The notes: generated from the letters alone by a model not told the origin. 64,000 nt of DNA from Actibacterium mucosum KCTC 23349 (GCF_000647975.1 NZ_JFKE01000001.1:615915-679914), one strand, 5' to 3'. Counted from the first letter of the stretch, positions 7,458 through 16,338 are shown. Numbers and translations: made by a program.

Positions 7458-8171
7458 CTAATCGCTGTTTTTAGGAACATCTAGGTTTTTGGAAGGTCCA
7501 ATGCGCTCTTTCGCGAACTTGGGAAAGAAAGTAGTTTGCTTGTCTATTGGGTCTCGCGACCCTGAGTGTTCACGTGCGATTTGACAGACCAGTGCCCAAA
7601 CTGGATCAAAATTCGTCTTGAGCTTCAGTTTATTAATCACAAGTTCGTAGAGATCACCCATCGATACTAGCGTCCCAGCTTCGCTGTCTTCAATTTCGAT
7701 GCCAAAAACTTCTTCGATGGCCATTAGCATCTCGACGTCATCTAAATCATCACCAAGATCAATGGTATTGAGGCGCTGTGTGATGCGCGGCCTGCTATAC
7801 TGAAACAGCCAAAGCGACAAGAGTCCCAGCACACCTATCGTAACGTAGGGTTCTGCACGACAACCTTCTTCAAACGCTGCATAAATGATGCCCTCTCCCA
7901 CCCAGAACCAGACTGCAGCAGTCAAGACACCTGTCAAAAGGAATACTCCTGCGCACAGGATCGAAAGCCATCGTTGATTGAGGTACAGCGTCACTGCAAT
8001 GAGACAAACTAAGCCAACGCCCAGTGGAGATGTGAAGAAGAAATACAGTTCTTCAAAACGATTCACGCTACCACTGCTTGGGTCCCAACTAGGCCGTACC
8101 TTGTCACAGACCTCTGCCAAAGCTGGTGAACCGGCAATCAATGCAATTGTGCTGTATACAGTTAGGCGCAC
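7458..8171 (-). CDS. Membrane protein with serine-less acyl-carrier-protein-like domain (unknown function)
   Basis: About 237 residues from a GTG at 8171, chosen because AGAGAGGA lies 8-9 nt upstream; a TTG at 8234 is the only longer start and has no such site. Residues 1-19 form a signal peptide ending SPALA. Spans follow near 50-66, 70-90 and 108-124. Residues about 137-183 match helices II-IV of acyl carrier proteins: IDLGDDLDDVEMLMAIEEVF, then FGIEIEDSE and MGDLYELV. The DSL motif that carries phosphopantetheine reads DDL, so the attachment Ser is absent. Residues about 190-216 (VWALVCQIAREHSG, IDKQTTFF) resemble ACP helix I, placed after rather than before the core. Function unknown; a scaffold or interaction role is inference. 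Confidence 0.68.
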   Translation of the reverse strand: MRLTVYSTIALIAGSPALAEVCDKVRPSWDPSSGSVNRFEELYFFFTSPLGVGLVCLIAVTLYLNQRWLSILCAGVFLLTGVLTAAVWFWVGEGIIYAAFEEGCRAEPYVTIGVLGLLSLWLFQYSRPRITQRLNTIDLGDDLDDVEMLMAIEEVFGIEIEDSEAGTLVSMGDLYELVINKLKLKTNFDPVWALVCQIAREHSGSRDPIDKQTTFFPKFAKERIGPSKNLDVPKNSD

Positions 8172-8244
8172 CCTCGAAGTCCTCTCTCTAGAAAACACGT
8201 AGTTGACATTCGCTGCGTCGCAGAAGAATTGCAAGTTGGGCTCA

Positions 8245-8312
8245 AAACAGCCCTTCGTATAAAAAAGCCCCGGCCGATTGACCGGGGCTTTTGCATTCTA
8301 ATGCGTGGGCCG
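8245..8312. repeat. Repeat copy R3: pnp 3' flank, matches part of R2
   Basis: The 67 bp immediately after the pnp stop codon align with 7155-7222 in the same orientation. They include CAGCCC, the hairpin, GCATTC and GGGCCG at matching spacing. The ACP-like gene therefore sits between two direct copies. This copy lacks the 155-bp part shared by R1 and R2; pnp occupies that place. Confidence 0.7.
8265..8290 (-). terminator. Rho-independent terminator of pnp
   Basis: On the minus strand AAGCCCCGG pairs with CCGGGGCTT around an 8-nt loop and runs directly into a T tract. It begins 24 nt after the pnp stop codon. Confidence 0.85.
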
Positions 8313-8314
8313 GG

Positions 8315-10444
8315 TTATTCGGCCTCTTCCTTCTTGGCTTCCTCGCCGGTTTCCTGATCGACCACTTTCATCGACAGGCGTACCTTGCCGCGGTCGTCAA
8401 AGCCCAGCAGCTTGACCCACACTTCCTGGCCCTCTTTCAGGACGTCCGAGGGGTGGTTCAGGCGGCGGTTCTCGATCTGGCTGACATGCACCAGACCGTC
8501 GCGCTTGCCAAAGAAGTTCACGAAGGCGCCGAAATCGACGATCTTCACAACCTTGCCCTTATAGATCTTGCCTTCTTCCGGCTCGGCCACGATCGAGTGG
8601 ATCATGTCGTAAGCCTTCTGGATGGCCTCACCGTTGGGCGAGGCGATCTTGATGATGCCATCGTCGTTGATGTCGACCTTGGCGCCAGACACTTCCACGA
8701 TCTCGCGGATCACCTTGCCGCCCGAGCCGATCACTTCGCGGATCTTGTCGGTGGGCACCTGCATGGTCTCGATGCGCGGCGCGTGGACCGAGAACTCGGC
8801 CGCCTCGGTCAGCGATTTGGACATCTCGCCCAGGATGTGCATCCGGCCTTCCTTGGCCTGGGCCAGGGCTTTCTCCATGATCTCGGGCGTGATGCCCGCA
8901 ACCTTGATGTCCATCTGCAGGCTGGTGATGCCATCGGCGGTGCCGGCCACTTTGAAGTCCATGTCGCCCAGGTGGTCTTCGTCCCCCAGGATGTCGGTCA
9001 GGATGCCATAGCTGCCGTCATCTTCCAGCACCAGACCCATGGCCACACCGGCCACCGGCGATTTCAGCGGCACACCCGCATCCATCATGCTGAGCGAGCC
9101 ACCGCAGACCGACGCCATCGACGACGAGCCGTTGGATTCGGTGATTTCCGAGACCACGCGCACCGTATAGGGGAAGTCGGTTGCCGCGGGCAGAACCGCC
9201 TGCAACGCGCGCCAAGCCAGCTTGCCGTGACCGATCTCACGACGGCCCGGAGGGCCCACGCGACCGGCTTCACCAACCGAATAGGGCGGGAAGTTGTAAT
9301 GCAGCAGGAAGTTCGACCGGAAGTTTGCGTGCAGCGCGTCGATGATCTGTTCATCGTCGCCGGTGCCCAGCGTGGTCACAACCAGGCCTTGCGTCTCGCC
9401 ACGGGTGAACAGGGCCGAACCGTGGGTCCGCGGCAGCATGCCGGTTTCGCACACGATCGGGCGCACCTCGTCCAGCGCGCGGCCGTCGATGCGGCGGCCG
9501 TTCTTGACCACGTCACCACGCAGAACGCCGCTTTCCAGTTTCTTCAGGGCCGAGCCAAGGTTCGCGTCTTCCTGCTGTTCCTCGGTCAGGCCTTCGATGA
9601 TGGCTTCCTTCACAGCCGCAACAGCAGCCACGCGTTCCTGCTTGTCGCTGATGGCATAGGCGTCGCGCATCTTGTCTTCGCCGGCGGCTTTCACGGCCTC
9701 GTACAGGTCGCTGTAATCCGGGGGCGAGAAGTCAAACGGCTCTTTCGCGCTTTCTTCGGCCAACGAGATGATCAGGTCGATCACCGGCTGGATCTGCTCA
9801 TGCGCAAAGTTCACCGCGCCCAGCATCTCGGCCTCGGACAGCTCGTAGGCTTCCGATTCCACCATCATCACGGCGTCTTTGGTGCCTGCAACAACCAGGT
9901 CCAGACGCTGTTCGGGCTTGGTGCGCAGCTCGTCCATGTCGTCCACGGCCGGGTTCAGCACGTATTCGCCATCGACATACCCCACGCGGGCACCGCCGAT
10001 CGGGCCACGGAACGGCGCGCCCGAAATGGTCAGCGCGGCGCTGGCAGCGATCATTGCGACGATGTCAGGGTCATTCACCAGATCGTGGCTCAGCACCGTG
10101 CACATTACCAGAACTTCGTTCTTGAAGCCGGGCACAAACAGCGGGCGGATCGGACGGTCGATCAGACGCGCGGTCAGGGTTTCCTTCTCGGAAGGACGGG
10201 CCTCGCGCTTAAAAAAGCCGCCGGGCACTTTACCAGCGGCATAGTATTTCTCTTGGTAATGAACGGTCAGCGGGAAAAAGTCCTGACCGGGCTTGGGTTC
10301 CTTGGCGAAGGTCACGTTGGCCATGACCGAGGTCTCGCCCAGCGTCGCAATGACCGACCCATCGGCCTGACGGGCAACCTTGCCGGTTTCCAGTGTCAGG
10401 GTGTCTTCGCCCCACTGGATTGATTTCTTTGTTACGTTAAACAT
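8315..10444 (-). CDS. pnp: Polyribonucleotide nucleotidyltransferase (PNPase)
   Basis: A 709-residue protein of full family length, beginning [19 protein letters not shown]. It has two RNase PH domains separated by the helical linker, then a KH domain ([14 protein letters not shown] near residue 565) and a C-terminal S1 domain ([20 protein letters not shown]). PNPase degrades RNA phosphorolytically in the cytoplasm and forms a trimer. The ATG at 10444 is preceded by AGGATA. The 250-bp upstream region 10445-10698 contains GC-rich inverted repeats such as CCCGG..CCGGG, which could form a structured leader of the kind PNPase and RNase III autoregulate; that is inference. The usual rpsO partner is 1.1 kb upstream with an opposing gene between. 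Confidence 0.98.
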   Translation of the reverse strand: MFNVTKKSIQWGEDTLTLETGKVARQADGSVIATLGETSVMANVTFAKEPKPGQDFFPLTVHYQEKYYAAGKVPGGFFKREARPSEKETLTARLIDRPIRPLFVPGFKNEVLVMCTVLSHDLVNDPDIVAMIAASAALTISGAPFRGPIGGARVGYVDGEYVLNPAVDDMDELRTKPEQRLDLVVAGTKDAVMMVESEAYELSEAEMLGAVNFAHEQIQPVIDLIISLAEESAKEPFDFSPPDYSDLYEAVKAAGEDKMRDAYAISDKQERVAAVAAVKEAIIEGLTEEQQEDANLGSALKKLESGVLRGDVVKNGRRIDGRALDEVRPIVCETGMLPRTHGSALFTRGETQGLVVTTLGTGDDEQIIDALHANFRSNFLLHYNFPPYSVGEAGRVGPPGRREIGHGKLAWRALQAVLPAATDFPYTVRVVSEITESNGSSSMASVCGGSLSMMDAGVPLKSPVAGVAMGLVLEDDGSYGILTDILGDEDHLGDMDFKVAGTADGITSLQMDIKVAGITPEIMEKALAQAKEGRMHILGEMSKSLTEAAEFSVHAPRIETMQVPTDKIREVIGSGGKVIREIVEVSGAKVDINDDGIIKIASPNGEAIQKAYDMIHSIVAEPEEGKIYKGKVVKIVDFGAFVNFFGKRDGLVHVSQIENRRLNHPSDVLKEGQEVWVKLLGFDDRGKVRLSMKVVDQETGEEAKKEEAE

Positions 10445-10698
10445 CAGCGTATCCTGTAACGGAGCACTCCCGGCCTATCCGGGTCTCCGGTTTGCATGGC
10501 GGCCCCATTGCCGCCGACCCCAAATCCTTTTCATGTGCCCGGGGTCAGGGGCAGCACGTCTCAGATGGCAGGGCCATATAGGAAAATCCGGCGGTTGGGA
10601 ACAGGGAAGTTTTTTCACTGCTGCGCAAACAGGCGCACTTGGCTGGACATTGTTCGGGCGTCGCCCTCTACTGCGAGGCGAGAAAAAGGGGGGCAGTT

Positions 10699-11460
10699 AT
10701 GGAAATGCACAAGAACCTGTTCAAGGCGGCGCTGAAATCCGGCACGCAGCAGCTGGGCATGTGGAATACCATTCCGGGTCTTGCCGTGCCCGAGATGCTG
10801 GCCGGGGCCGGGTTTGACTGGGTGTTGATCGATACCGAGCATACGCCGGTGGACATGGCCGAGATTGTGACCGCCCTGCAGGCCATTGGGCAATACCCGA
10901 ATGTTTCGGCGTTGGTGCGGCCGGTGGCCAATGATCCGGTGGTGATCAAACGGCTGCTGGATGTCGGGGCGCAGACATTGCTGGTGCCCATGGTCGACAC
11001 GCCCGAACAGGCCGCCGCCGCCGTTGCCGCCACGCGTTATCCCCCCGAGGGGGTGCGCGGCATGGGGCTGACCACGCGGGCGGCCGGGTTTGGCCGGGTG
11101 GCGAATTATGTTCAGGCCGCCGCCACCGAGATCTGCGTGATCGTACAGGTCGAGTCGGTAACCGCCCTGAACAATCTTGATGCCATCGCCGCGACGCCCG
11201 GCGTGGATGCGGTGTTCATCGGCCCGTCGGACCTGTCGGCCAGTATGGGGCATCCGGGCAATCCGGGGCACCCCGACGTGCAGGCTACCATCGACACCGC
11301 GTTCGCCCGGCTTCACGCGATGGGCGTGCCCACCGGCATCATCTCGTTGGATCCCGAGGCCGCCAAACGCTATCTCGCTGCCGGGGTCGGTTTTGTCGCC
11401 GTTGGGATCGATCTTGCGGTGTTGCGGCAAAACATCGACGCCCTGCGTGCGCAGTTCTGA
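10699..11460 (+). CDS. HpcH/HpaI aldolase/citrate lyase family protein
   Basis: A 253-residue class II pyruvate-dependent aldolase-like protein. Motifs: FDWVLIDTEHTPVDMAE near the start (family EH and D residues), VGAQTLLVPMVDTPEQA (metal-binding region), YPPEGVRGMG, VIVQVESVTAL and VFIGPSDLSASMG. Members cleave 2-keto-4-hydroxy acids to pyruvate and an aldehyde; the substrate here is unknown. The start at 10699 follows AAAAAGGGGGG; an ATG two codons further in is possible. It lies on the opposite strand between rpsO and pnp. Confidence 0.9.
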   Translation: MEMHKNLFKAALKSGTQQLGMWNTIPGLAVPEMLAGAGFDWVLIDTEHTPVDMAEIVTALQAIGQYPNVSALVRPVANDPVVIKRLLDVGAQTLLVPMVDTPEQAAAAVAATRYPPEGVRGMGLTTRAAGFGRVANYVQAAATEICVIVQVESVTALNNLDAIAATPGVDAVFIGPSDLSASMGHPGNPGHPDVQATIDTAFARLHAMGVPTGIISLDPEAAKRYLAAGVGFVAVGIDLAVLRQNIDALRAQF

Positions 11461-11479
11461 GCGGCGCAAAACATTAAAA

Positions 11480-11503
11480 AACCCGCCTCGGACAAGGCGG
11501 GTT
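11480..11503 (-). terminator. Rho-independent terminator downstream of rpsO
   Basis: AACCCGCC and GGCGGGTT pair around a short loop. On the minus strand the stem is followed by a run of six T, so it ends rpsO transcription. On the plus strand the tail is weaker (TTCTTC), but it may also stop the aldolase transcript. Its presence argues against rpsO read-through into pnp. Confidence 0.85.
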
Positions 11504-11530
11504 CTTCAAACACTACGTTAAACTTCTGCC

Positions 11531-11800
11531 TTAACGGCGGATGCCCAAACGTTGGATCAGGTCCTGGTAACGGGCCTCGTCATTGCCGCGGGTATAGTCC
11601 AGCAGCTTACGACGCTGGGCAACCATCTTCAGCAGGCCACGACGCGAGTGGTTGTCCTTCTTGTGGGACTTGAAGTGCTCGGTCAGGGTGTTGATCCGGC
11701 TGGTCAGGATTGCGATCTGCACTTCGGGCGAACCGGTGTCGCCTTCCTTGGTCGCGAATTCCTTGATCAGGCGATTCTTTTCTTCAGCAGTAATCGACAT
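11531..11800 (-). CDS. rpsO: 30S ribosomal protein S15
   Basis: Eighty-nine residues, the exact usual length of S15, starting [17 protein letters not shown] and ending [11 protein letters not shown]. The conserved 16S-binding segment [19 protein letters not shown] is present. ATG at 11800 is preceded by GGAGAC. S15 binds the 16S central domain early in 30S assembly. In many bacteria rpsO and pnp form an operon; here a terminator and an opposing aldolase gene separate them. Confidence 0.97.
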   Translation of the reverse strand: MSITAEEKNRLIKEFATKEGDTGSPEVQIAILTSRINTLTEHFKSHKKDNHSRRGLLKMVAQRRKLLDYTRGNDEARYQDLIQRLGIRR

Positions 11801-12116
11801 CGGGGTCTCCTTAGTTAAGGGTGAATGGCGCAAGCCGGGATGTCGTCCAGCAGGGCCCATGGAGCATCGTTGGATATTTCCTCCGACGATTGCGGGCGTA
11901 TACGGGATTTGGACGCTCTTGAAAAGGGGTTGCTTGCTGCTCGCTAAATTGGGTTTAGATTCAATACAATAGGGCAAGGCCGCGCTGCATTGTTTCCCGA
12001 ACCTTTTCCGGGGGCGGCAAATGCTTTCCATCGCCAATCACCTGGTTTCTAAGGGTTGTGCACCTCTTGTTAAGGTTAATTGCGCGTAATTCGGGTAACC
12101 ACAGGGAGACTCGATA
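11801..12116. other. Divergent intergenic region rpsO / RTX gene
   Basis: About 316 bp without a believable gene. It should hold the rpsO promoter on the minus strand and the promoter of the RTX gene on the plus strand; GGGAGA at 12105-12110 is the ribosome-binding site of the latter. I could not fix convincing -35/-10 pairs. Confidence 0.5.
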
Positions 12117-13217
12117 ATGATTGGTCTGTTTGCACTTCTTGGCCTTATGTCAGCCGGCCTGGCCATCGGCGCGTTTGGTGGCGATGATATGCCAAATGAC
12201 TCTGTCAGCACCGAACCCAGCGATGGGCCAGACCGGCTGATCGGTACAGAGGACAACGATCTTCTCAATGCGCTGGATGGCGGTGACTTCATTGACGGCA
12301 AGGGCGGCGATGACGAACTGGTTGGCGGTCGCGGCAATGACACGATTTTGGGTGGTGCTGGCAATGACACCATCGATGGTGCCGAAGGCGCCGATACTCT
12401 GCAAGGCGGCGAAGGTAATGATTTCATTGCCGGATTCTTTGGAAAGGACGTGATCGAAGGCGGGCCGGGTGACGATGAAATCGACGCCGGTGGCGGCGAC
12501 GATACCGTCAACGGCGGCAAAAACATGGACCGTATCTCGGGCCGCGACGGAAATGATTTTCTGGACGGTGGCGACGGTGGTGATCTGCTGAACGGCAACG
12601 ATGGCGACGACGAGCTTGTCGGAGGGGCCGGGCAAGACACCCTGAACGGCGACGCCGGGAATGACCTGCTGTCTGGTGGCGGCAATGACGACACGCTGAC
12701 CGGCGGCGAGGGTGATGACGCGTTGAACGGTGGTGCCGGAAACGACCGGCTGGAAGGCGGCAGCGGCGCAGACACGCTGGTTGGCGGTACTGGTGTGGAC
12801 GTGATGCTGGGCGAGATCGGAAACGACACGTTGAACGGGGTGACCGGCGGCGACGGCGACCTGCCCGCATCCGACACGGACGACCCGGATTTCCTGTTTG
12901 GAGGCGCCGGCGAAGATACGTTGGTGTTGGGAACTGGCGACTTCGCAAATGGCGGGTCGGGGGCAGACACATTTGCAACCGGCAGCTTCGTGGACACGTC
13001 TAACCCCGCTTCTGTGCAGGACTTTGATGCCGGTGAAGACCGGATCGAGATCTATTTCGACCCAGCAGTCGACGGTCCGTCACCTGTTGTGACGACCGTG
13101 CCAACTTCGCTGAACAGCTTTACCGTTCTCTTTGACGGCAATGCGATCCTCAGCTTGCGTGGCACCATCCCAACGGACCCGGATCAGTTGGTTCTGGTCG
13201 AGACAAGCTATGCCTAA
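12117..13217 (+). CDS. RTX/hemolysin-type calcium-binding repeat protein
   Basis: A 366-residue acidic protein. A short hydrophobic N-terminus (MIGLFALLGLMSAGLAIGAF) is followed by a linker and about 17 glycine-rich nonapeptides of the GGxGNDTLx type between residues about 40 and 235. Examples are GGRGNDTIL, GGAGNDTID and GGEGDDALN. These build a calcium-bound parallel beta-roll. The C-terminal 90 residues (after FATGSF) have a non-repeat fold resembling the tail of the RTX protein at 13575-14558. RTX proteins are often type I secreted; no transporter is nearby, and the N-terminal hydrophobic segment is unlike classical type I substrates. Function unknown. Confidence 0.88.
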   Translation: MIGLFALLGLMSAGLAIGAFGGDDMPNDSVSTEPSDGPDRLIGTEDNDLLNALDGGDFIDGKGGDDELVGGRGNDTILGGAGNDTIDGAEGADTLQGGEGNDFIAGFFGKDVIEGGPGDDEIDAGGGDDTVNGGKNMDRISGRDGNDFLDGGDGGDLLNGNDGDDELVGGAGQDTLNGDAGNDLLSGGGNDDTLTGGEGDDALNGGAGNDRLEGGSGADTLVGGTGVDVMLGEIGNDTLNGVTGGDGDLPASDTDDPDFLFGGAGEDTLVLGTGDFANGGSGADTFATGSFVDTSNPASVQDFDAGEDRIEIYFDPAVDGPSPVVTTVPTSLNSFTVLFDGNAILSLRGTIPTDPDQLVLVETSYA

Positions 13218-13504
13218 TTGGCGGACGAGCGGCCCTGTTCCATTTCTTGCGCAATCGATTTTGCCCAGTCTCCAATGATCGGGATAAAGTCGATTTGCGT
13301 TAGGAAATAGGCCGCAACGGATACCAGGATCGTTGCCCCCATCACGGTTCCCAGACCTACGGCCAAACCCCGGACCACGCTATAGCCGATCATACCACCC
13401 AACGTACGGTGTGCGCGCATGTAGCGGCTGGAATTCAAGCGGGCGAGCTCGCGGTTGAGAGAGGAAACTGCCTCTGCAAGGTCCGGTGTGTCGGTCGGTT
13501 TCAT
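13214..13504 (-). CDS. DUF5665-type small membrane protein
   Basis: Ninety-six residues. The N-terminal half is polar and probably helical (LAEAVSSLNRELARLNSSRY), then a span covering GLAVGLGTVMGATILVSVAA, ending PIIGDWAKSIAQEME. This pattern matches the DUF5665 family of short membrane proteins of unknown role. It overlaps the convergent RTX gene end by 4 bp and lies between the two RTX genes. Confidence 0.7.
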   Translation of the reverse strand: MKPTDTPDLAEAVSSLNRELARLNSSRYMRAHRTLGGMIGYSVVRGLAVGLGTVMGATILVSVAAYFLTQIDFIPIIGDWAKSIAQEMEQGRSSAN

Positions 13505-13574
13505 CGATGGTTCCGTCGCTGTTCAACAAAACCAAGCTAGGTAAACCGCGCTGTTATTCCAAGAATAGATGTGA

Positions 13575-14558
13575 TCAGGCGGCTTGACCCATCGCCGCCG
13601 AGATCGTGCTTTGCGCAACCAGAGAGACATCGTCCAGATTCAGATCGGTGACGCCCGGCAGATCGGCCAAGGGTAATCCGTCAAGCATCAGAATACCGTT
13701 GTCGGCATCGGCTTGAAAGCTGAGAACCGGATCCGGGTGTGCAGCGTCATCGTAAAGGACTACAAGCGTGTCTTCGGCACCATCGAAGTCTTCGATTGTT
13801 GCCGCGTTTTCGGCCTGAATCCAGTCACCGACCACAAACGTGTCGGCGTCGTCGCCACCGTGCAGATTGTCGTCCGAGCCGCCAATCAAGGTATCCTGAC
13901 CCGCGCTGCCGTTCAGATAGTCGCGAATCTGGTCATCAATCAGATTGCCGTCGTCATCAATATTCACACCGGCAATGGTGTCGTTTCCGTCATTCCCGTT
14001 CAGAACGTCGGCCCCCGCGCCGCCAACAAGCGTGTCGTCGCCGGCTCCGCCCATCAGCCCGTCATTGCCTTCGCCGCCGTTCAGCATGTCGTTGCCGTCA
14101 GCGCCCAGAATCTCGTCGTCGCCGCCCTCACCAAAAAGGGTGTCATCCCCGGATTGGCCATGCACCGCATCGTTGCCTTGACCGCCTTGGATCAGGTCGC
14201 TTCCATCGCCACCTTTCAAGGTGTCGTCGCCGCCATTACCAATCAGGGTGTCGTCGTCGCCCGCGCCGTCGACGATATCGTTGCCCGCACCAGCTTTGAT
14301 CGTATCGCTGCCATCGCCACCATGCAGAACGTCATGGCCCATGAAGCCCATGATCGTTTCATCCGCTTCACCGCCAATCAGGGTGTCGGCGCCATCAGTG
14401 CCTTCCAAAAGCAGATCGGGCGCGTCGGAAGGTACCGTCAGGTCATCTTCTTCAGGTTCGGGCGCGTTCTGATCCTGTTCTTCGTCGTCGTTGGCGCCAG
14501 TGAAATCCACTGACATCCCAACCATCAACAAACCAAGCAACCCGGCCAATCCGAACAT
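13575..14558 (-). CDS. RTX/hemolysin-type calcium-binding repeat protein (paralogue)
   Basis: A 327-residue paralogue of the RTX protein at 12117-13217. It has the same plan: hydrophobic start (MFGLAGLLGLLMVGMSVDF), acidic linker (EEDDLTVPSDAPD), a block of nonapeptides (GGDGSDTIK, GGAGDDTLV, GNDGNDTIA and others), then a shared C-terminal domain after FVVGDW. The tails align around the pattern ASVQDFDAGEDRIEI versus ATIEDFDGAEDTLVV. The hydrophobic N-terminus suggests Sec-dependent export or membrane anchoring rather than type I secretion. The two genes probably arose by duplication around the DUF5665 gene. Confidence 0.87.
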   Translation of the reverse strand: MFGLAGLLGLLMVGMSVDFTGANDDEEQDQNAPEPEEDDLTVPSDAPDLLLEGTDGADTLIGGEADETIMGFMGHDVLHGGDGSDTIKAGAGNDIVDGAGDDDTLIGNGGDDTLKGGDGSDLIQGGQGNDAVHGQSGDDTLFGEGGDDEILGADGNDMLNGGEGNDGLMGGAGDDTLVGGAGADVLNGNDGNDTIAGVNIDDDGNLIDDQIRDYLNGSAGQDTLIGGSDDNLHGGDDADTFVVGDWIQAENAATIEDFDGAEDTLVVLYDDAAHPDPVLSFQADADNGILMLDGLPLADLPGVTDLNLDDVSLVAQSTISAAMGQAA

Positions 14559-14680
14559 TGCGCACCCTTTCTACATCGCTAGCTGCCCATGCGGGCGCAC
14601 CCCACCGATGCCATCTTAGGTTGTAACACGGGGGCGGCGAAGTACAAAACTACAGGATGGTTAACCAGAAGTAAGCGGCG

Positions 14681-15187
14681 TCATTGCCAGGGTTGCAGCT
14701 GCTGCGCATAGGGTACGTAAAGCGGGTGCCGCGGGTGCCCCTCTTTTGTGAGACCAAGGTGAACCAGTGGTGGCTTTGCGTTTTTCAGTTTCAACAAGAC
14801 CACGCGGTTCCGATCCATCCACGTGCCGTGTACACCCCAGGCTGCCAGAACCGTTTTTGCCCCACGCGCCGCGTTCAGCATCACACGATCATTGGCTGGT
14901 CCAACGGGTGCAGAGGATTTCTTAAGCAAGGAAGGATGGGTTTCGCGCCACGCAAAAAGGTTAGTGATCGAGATACCACCATAGCCCAGTTGAACTGCAC
15001 GACGCTGACAGCGTTCGATGGTGGGATCGTTGTCGCGCTCGTTTGCTTTCGAGGGGTTCAGCATCACGTACATCAGCACGCCCCGGTCGCCGTCCCAGAC
15101 ACGTTCCAGCAGATAGCGATAGTGTTCGCAGTCGGAGTATTTCGCCCGCGACACGATGCCGTCGGCCGTGTATTGCCTTGTGATCAT
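14681..15187 (-). CDS. DUF1643 domain-containing protein
   Basis: A 168-residue protein with the DUF1643 pattern: YRYLLERVWDG, VLMYVMLNPSKAN, DPTIERCQRRA and GYGGISITNLFAWRETHP. The family is cytoplasmic and uncharacterised, sometimes associated with phage or repair genes. It overlaps the rmuC stop codon as ATGA, so the two are translationally coupled, and it is the last gene of the mutL-rmuC run. Confidence 0.85.
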   Translation of the reverse strand: MITRQYTADGIVSRAKYSDCEHYRYLLERVWDGDRGVLMYVMLNPSKANERDNDPTIERCQRRAVQLGYGGISITNLFAWRETHPSLLKKSSAPVGPANDRVMLNAARGAKTVLAAWGVHGTWMDRNRVVLLKLKNAKPPLVHLGLTKEGHPRHPLYVPYAQQLQPWQ

Positions 15188-16338
15188 CCGTCGCGCGGTT
15201 GCAGGGTGACCACCTGCGCGCCCTCGTCGGCGGCCAGCTCCTCGAAATCGAAATTGTCCAGACGCCGCGCCCGCCGCCCGGCCTTGTCGGCCGAGATCTT
15301 GATGTCGGCGATATCCTTGGCGGCCTGGCCAAAATGCCGGTCCAGGTTATCAACCCGCGTGCCCAGCCGGTCCACATCGGCGTAAAGCAGCGCCAGTTCC
15401 TTGCGGATGGCGCCGGCCTGCTCGCGCATGCGGGCGTCTTTCAGGATGGCGCGCATGGTGTTCAGCGTGGCCATGCAGGTGGTGGGCGACACGATCCAGA
15501 CGCGGGCCGCAAACCCTTGCTGCACAAGGTCGGGGAACTTGGCGTGCAGCTCGGCATAGATCGCCTCGGAAGGCAGAAACATCAGCGCGCCATCGGCGGT
15601 TTCCCCGTCGAGGATGTATTTCTCGGAAATGTCGGTGATGTGTTTGCGCACCGCGGTTTTGAACAGCTGAATGGCTTGTTTCAACGCGCCTTCGGTCTGC
15701 GAGGCCATCATCGCCTCGTAGGGTTCCAGCGGGAACTTGCTGTCGATGGCGATGGGGCCGGGCGGGTTGGGCAGGTGGATCAGGCAATCGGCCCGCTTGC
15801 CGTTCGACAGCGTCGCCTGCAGGGTGAAACTGTCGGCCGGCAGGGCCTTGGTGACGATGTCGTTCAGCTGGATCTCACCAAAGGCGCCGCGGGTCTGCTT
15901 GTTGGACAGGATGTCTTGCAGCGACAGCACGTCGCCCGACAGTTTGGTGATGTTTTCCTGCGCCTTGTCGATGGTCTGCAGGCGCTGCTGCAGCTCGCCC
16001 AGCGACTGCGCGGTGCGGCGGGCCGAGCCGTGCAGGTTCTCGTTCATCTGCTGGGTAACGGTCTGCAGGCGCTGTTCCATCAGTTGCAACATCTGCGCCT
16101 GGCTGGCGGCCTGCGCCTCGGACACATGGGTTAAACCGCCGGTCAGCTGCTGTTGGCCCGCGGCCAGCGATTGTACGGCGCGGTCCAGCTGATCCATCTG
16201 GTAAATCACCGGTTCGTTGGCCCGGGCAGCCTGACCGGTGCGGCGCAGGATGGCCAGCAGGATCAGCAGACCCAGCGCGGCGGCCAGGATCATGGCCAGT
16301 TCCGGCGGGTTCAGGGTGATGTCGCCAATGGTGATCAT
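15184..16338 (-). CDS. rmuC: DNA recombination protein RmuC
   Basis: A 384-residue protein. An N-terminal membrane anchor ([20 protein letters not shown]) is followed by a long coiled-coil region and the conserved nuclease-like RmuC domain ([76 protein letters not shown]). RmuC is linked to limiting recombination at inverted repeats; its mechanism is unsettled. The ATG at 16338 overlaps the mutL stop as ATGA, which decides the start against the longer open frame. Confidence 0.93.
   Translation of the reverse strand: MITIGDITLNPPELAMILAAALGLLILLAILRRTGQAARANEPVIYQMDQLDRAVQSLAAGQQQLTGGLTHVSEAQAASQAQMLQLMEQRLQTVTQQMNENLHGSARRTAQSLGELQQRLQTIDKAQENITKLSGDVLSLQDILSNKQTRGAFGEIQLNDIVTKALPADSFTLQATLSNGKRADCLIHLPNPPGPIAIDSKFPLEPYEAMMASQTEGALKQAIQLFKTAVRKHITDISEKYILDGETADGALMFLPSEAIYAELHAKFPDLVQQGFAARVWIVSPTTCMATLNTMRAILKDARMREQAGAIRKELALLYADVDRLGTRVDNLDRHFGQAAKDIADIKISADKAGRRARRLDNFDFEELAADEGAQVVTLQPRDG

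Larger units (their letters stand above)
5315..8264. other. AT-rich accessory stretch between the cysteine-synthase-like gene and pnp
   Basis: This roughly 2.9-kb interval is visibly poorer in G+C than its neighbours and has low coding density. It holds one plausible small gene (5704-5904), one broken ATP-grasp gene (6246-7043), one intact membrane gene (7458-8171) and two copies of a dispersed repeat. Nothing persuasive is seen in 5315-5703 apart from weak non-ATG frames. Codon use in the three genes differs from the GC-rich third positions of adjacent pnp. The pattern fits an acquired or decaying region; this is inference from composition and gene damage. Confidence 0.6.

Noticed and set aside
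8291..10423. Plus-strand open frame of 710 codons opposite pnp
   Set aside because: It is an antisense shadow of pnp: rich in His, Gln and Arg, with no ribosome-binding site or family motif, created by the GC-rich third positions of pnp.
12200..12830. Tandem near-identical units suggesting a CRISPR or satellite array
   Set aside because: The periodicity is 27 bp in frame and corresponds to RTX nonapeptide codons inside a clear gene.
12038..12997. Minus-strand frame of Ser/Pro repeats opposite the RTX gene
   Set aside because: The periodic SPPxSxSSP pattern is only the reverse reading of glycine/aspartate nonapeptide codons.
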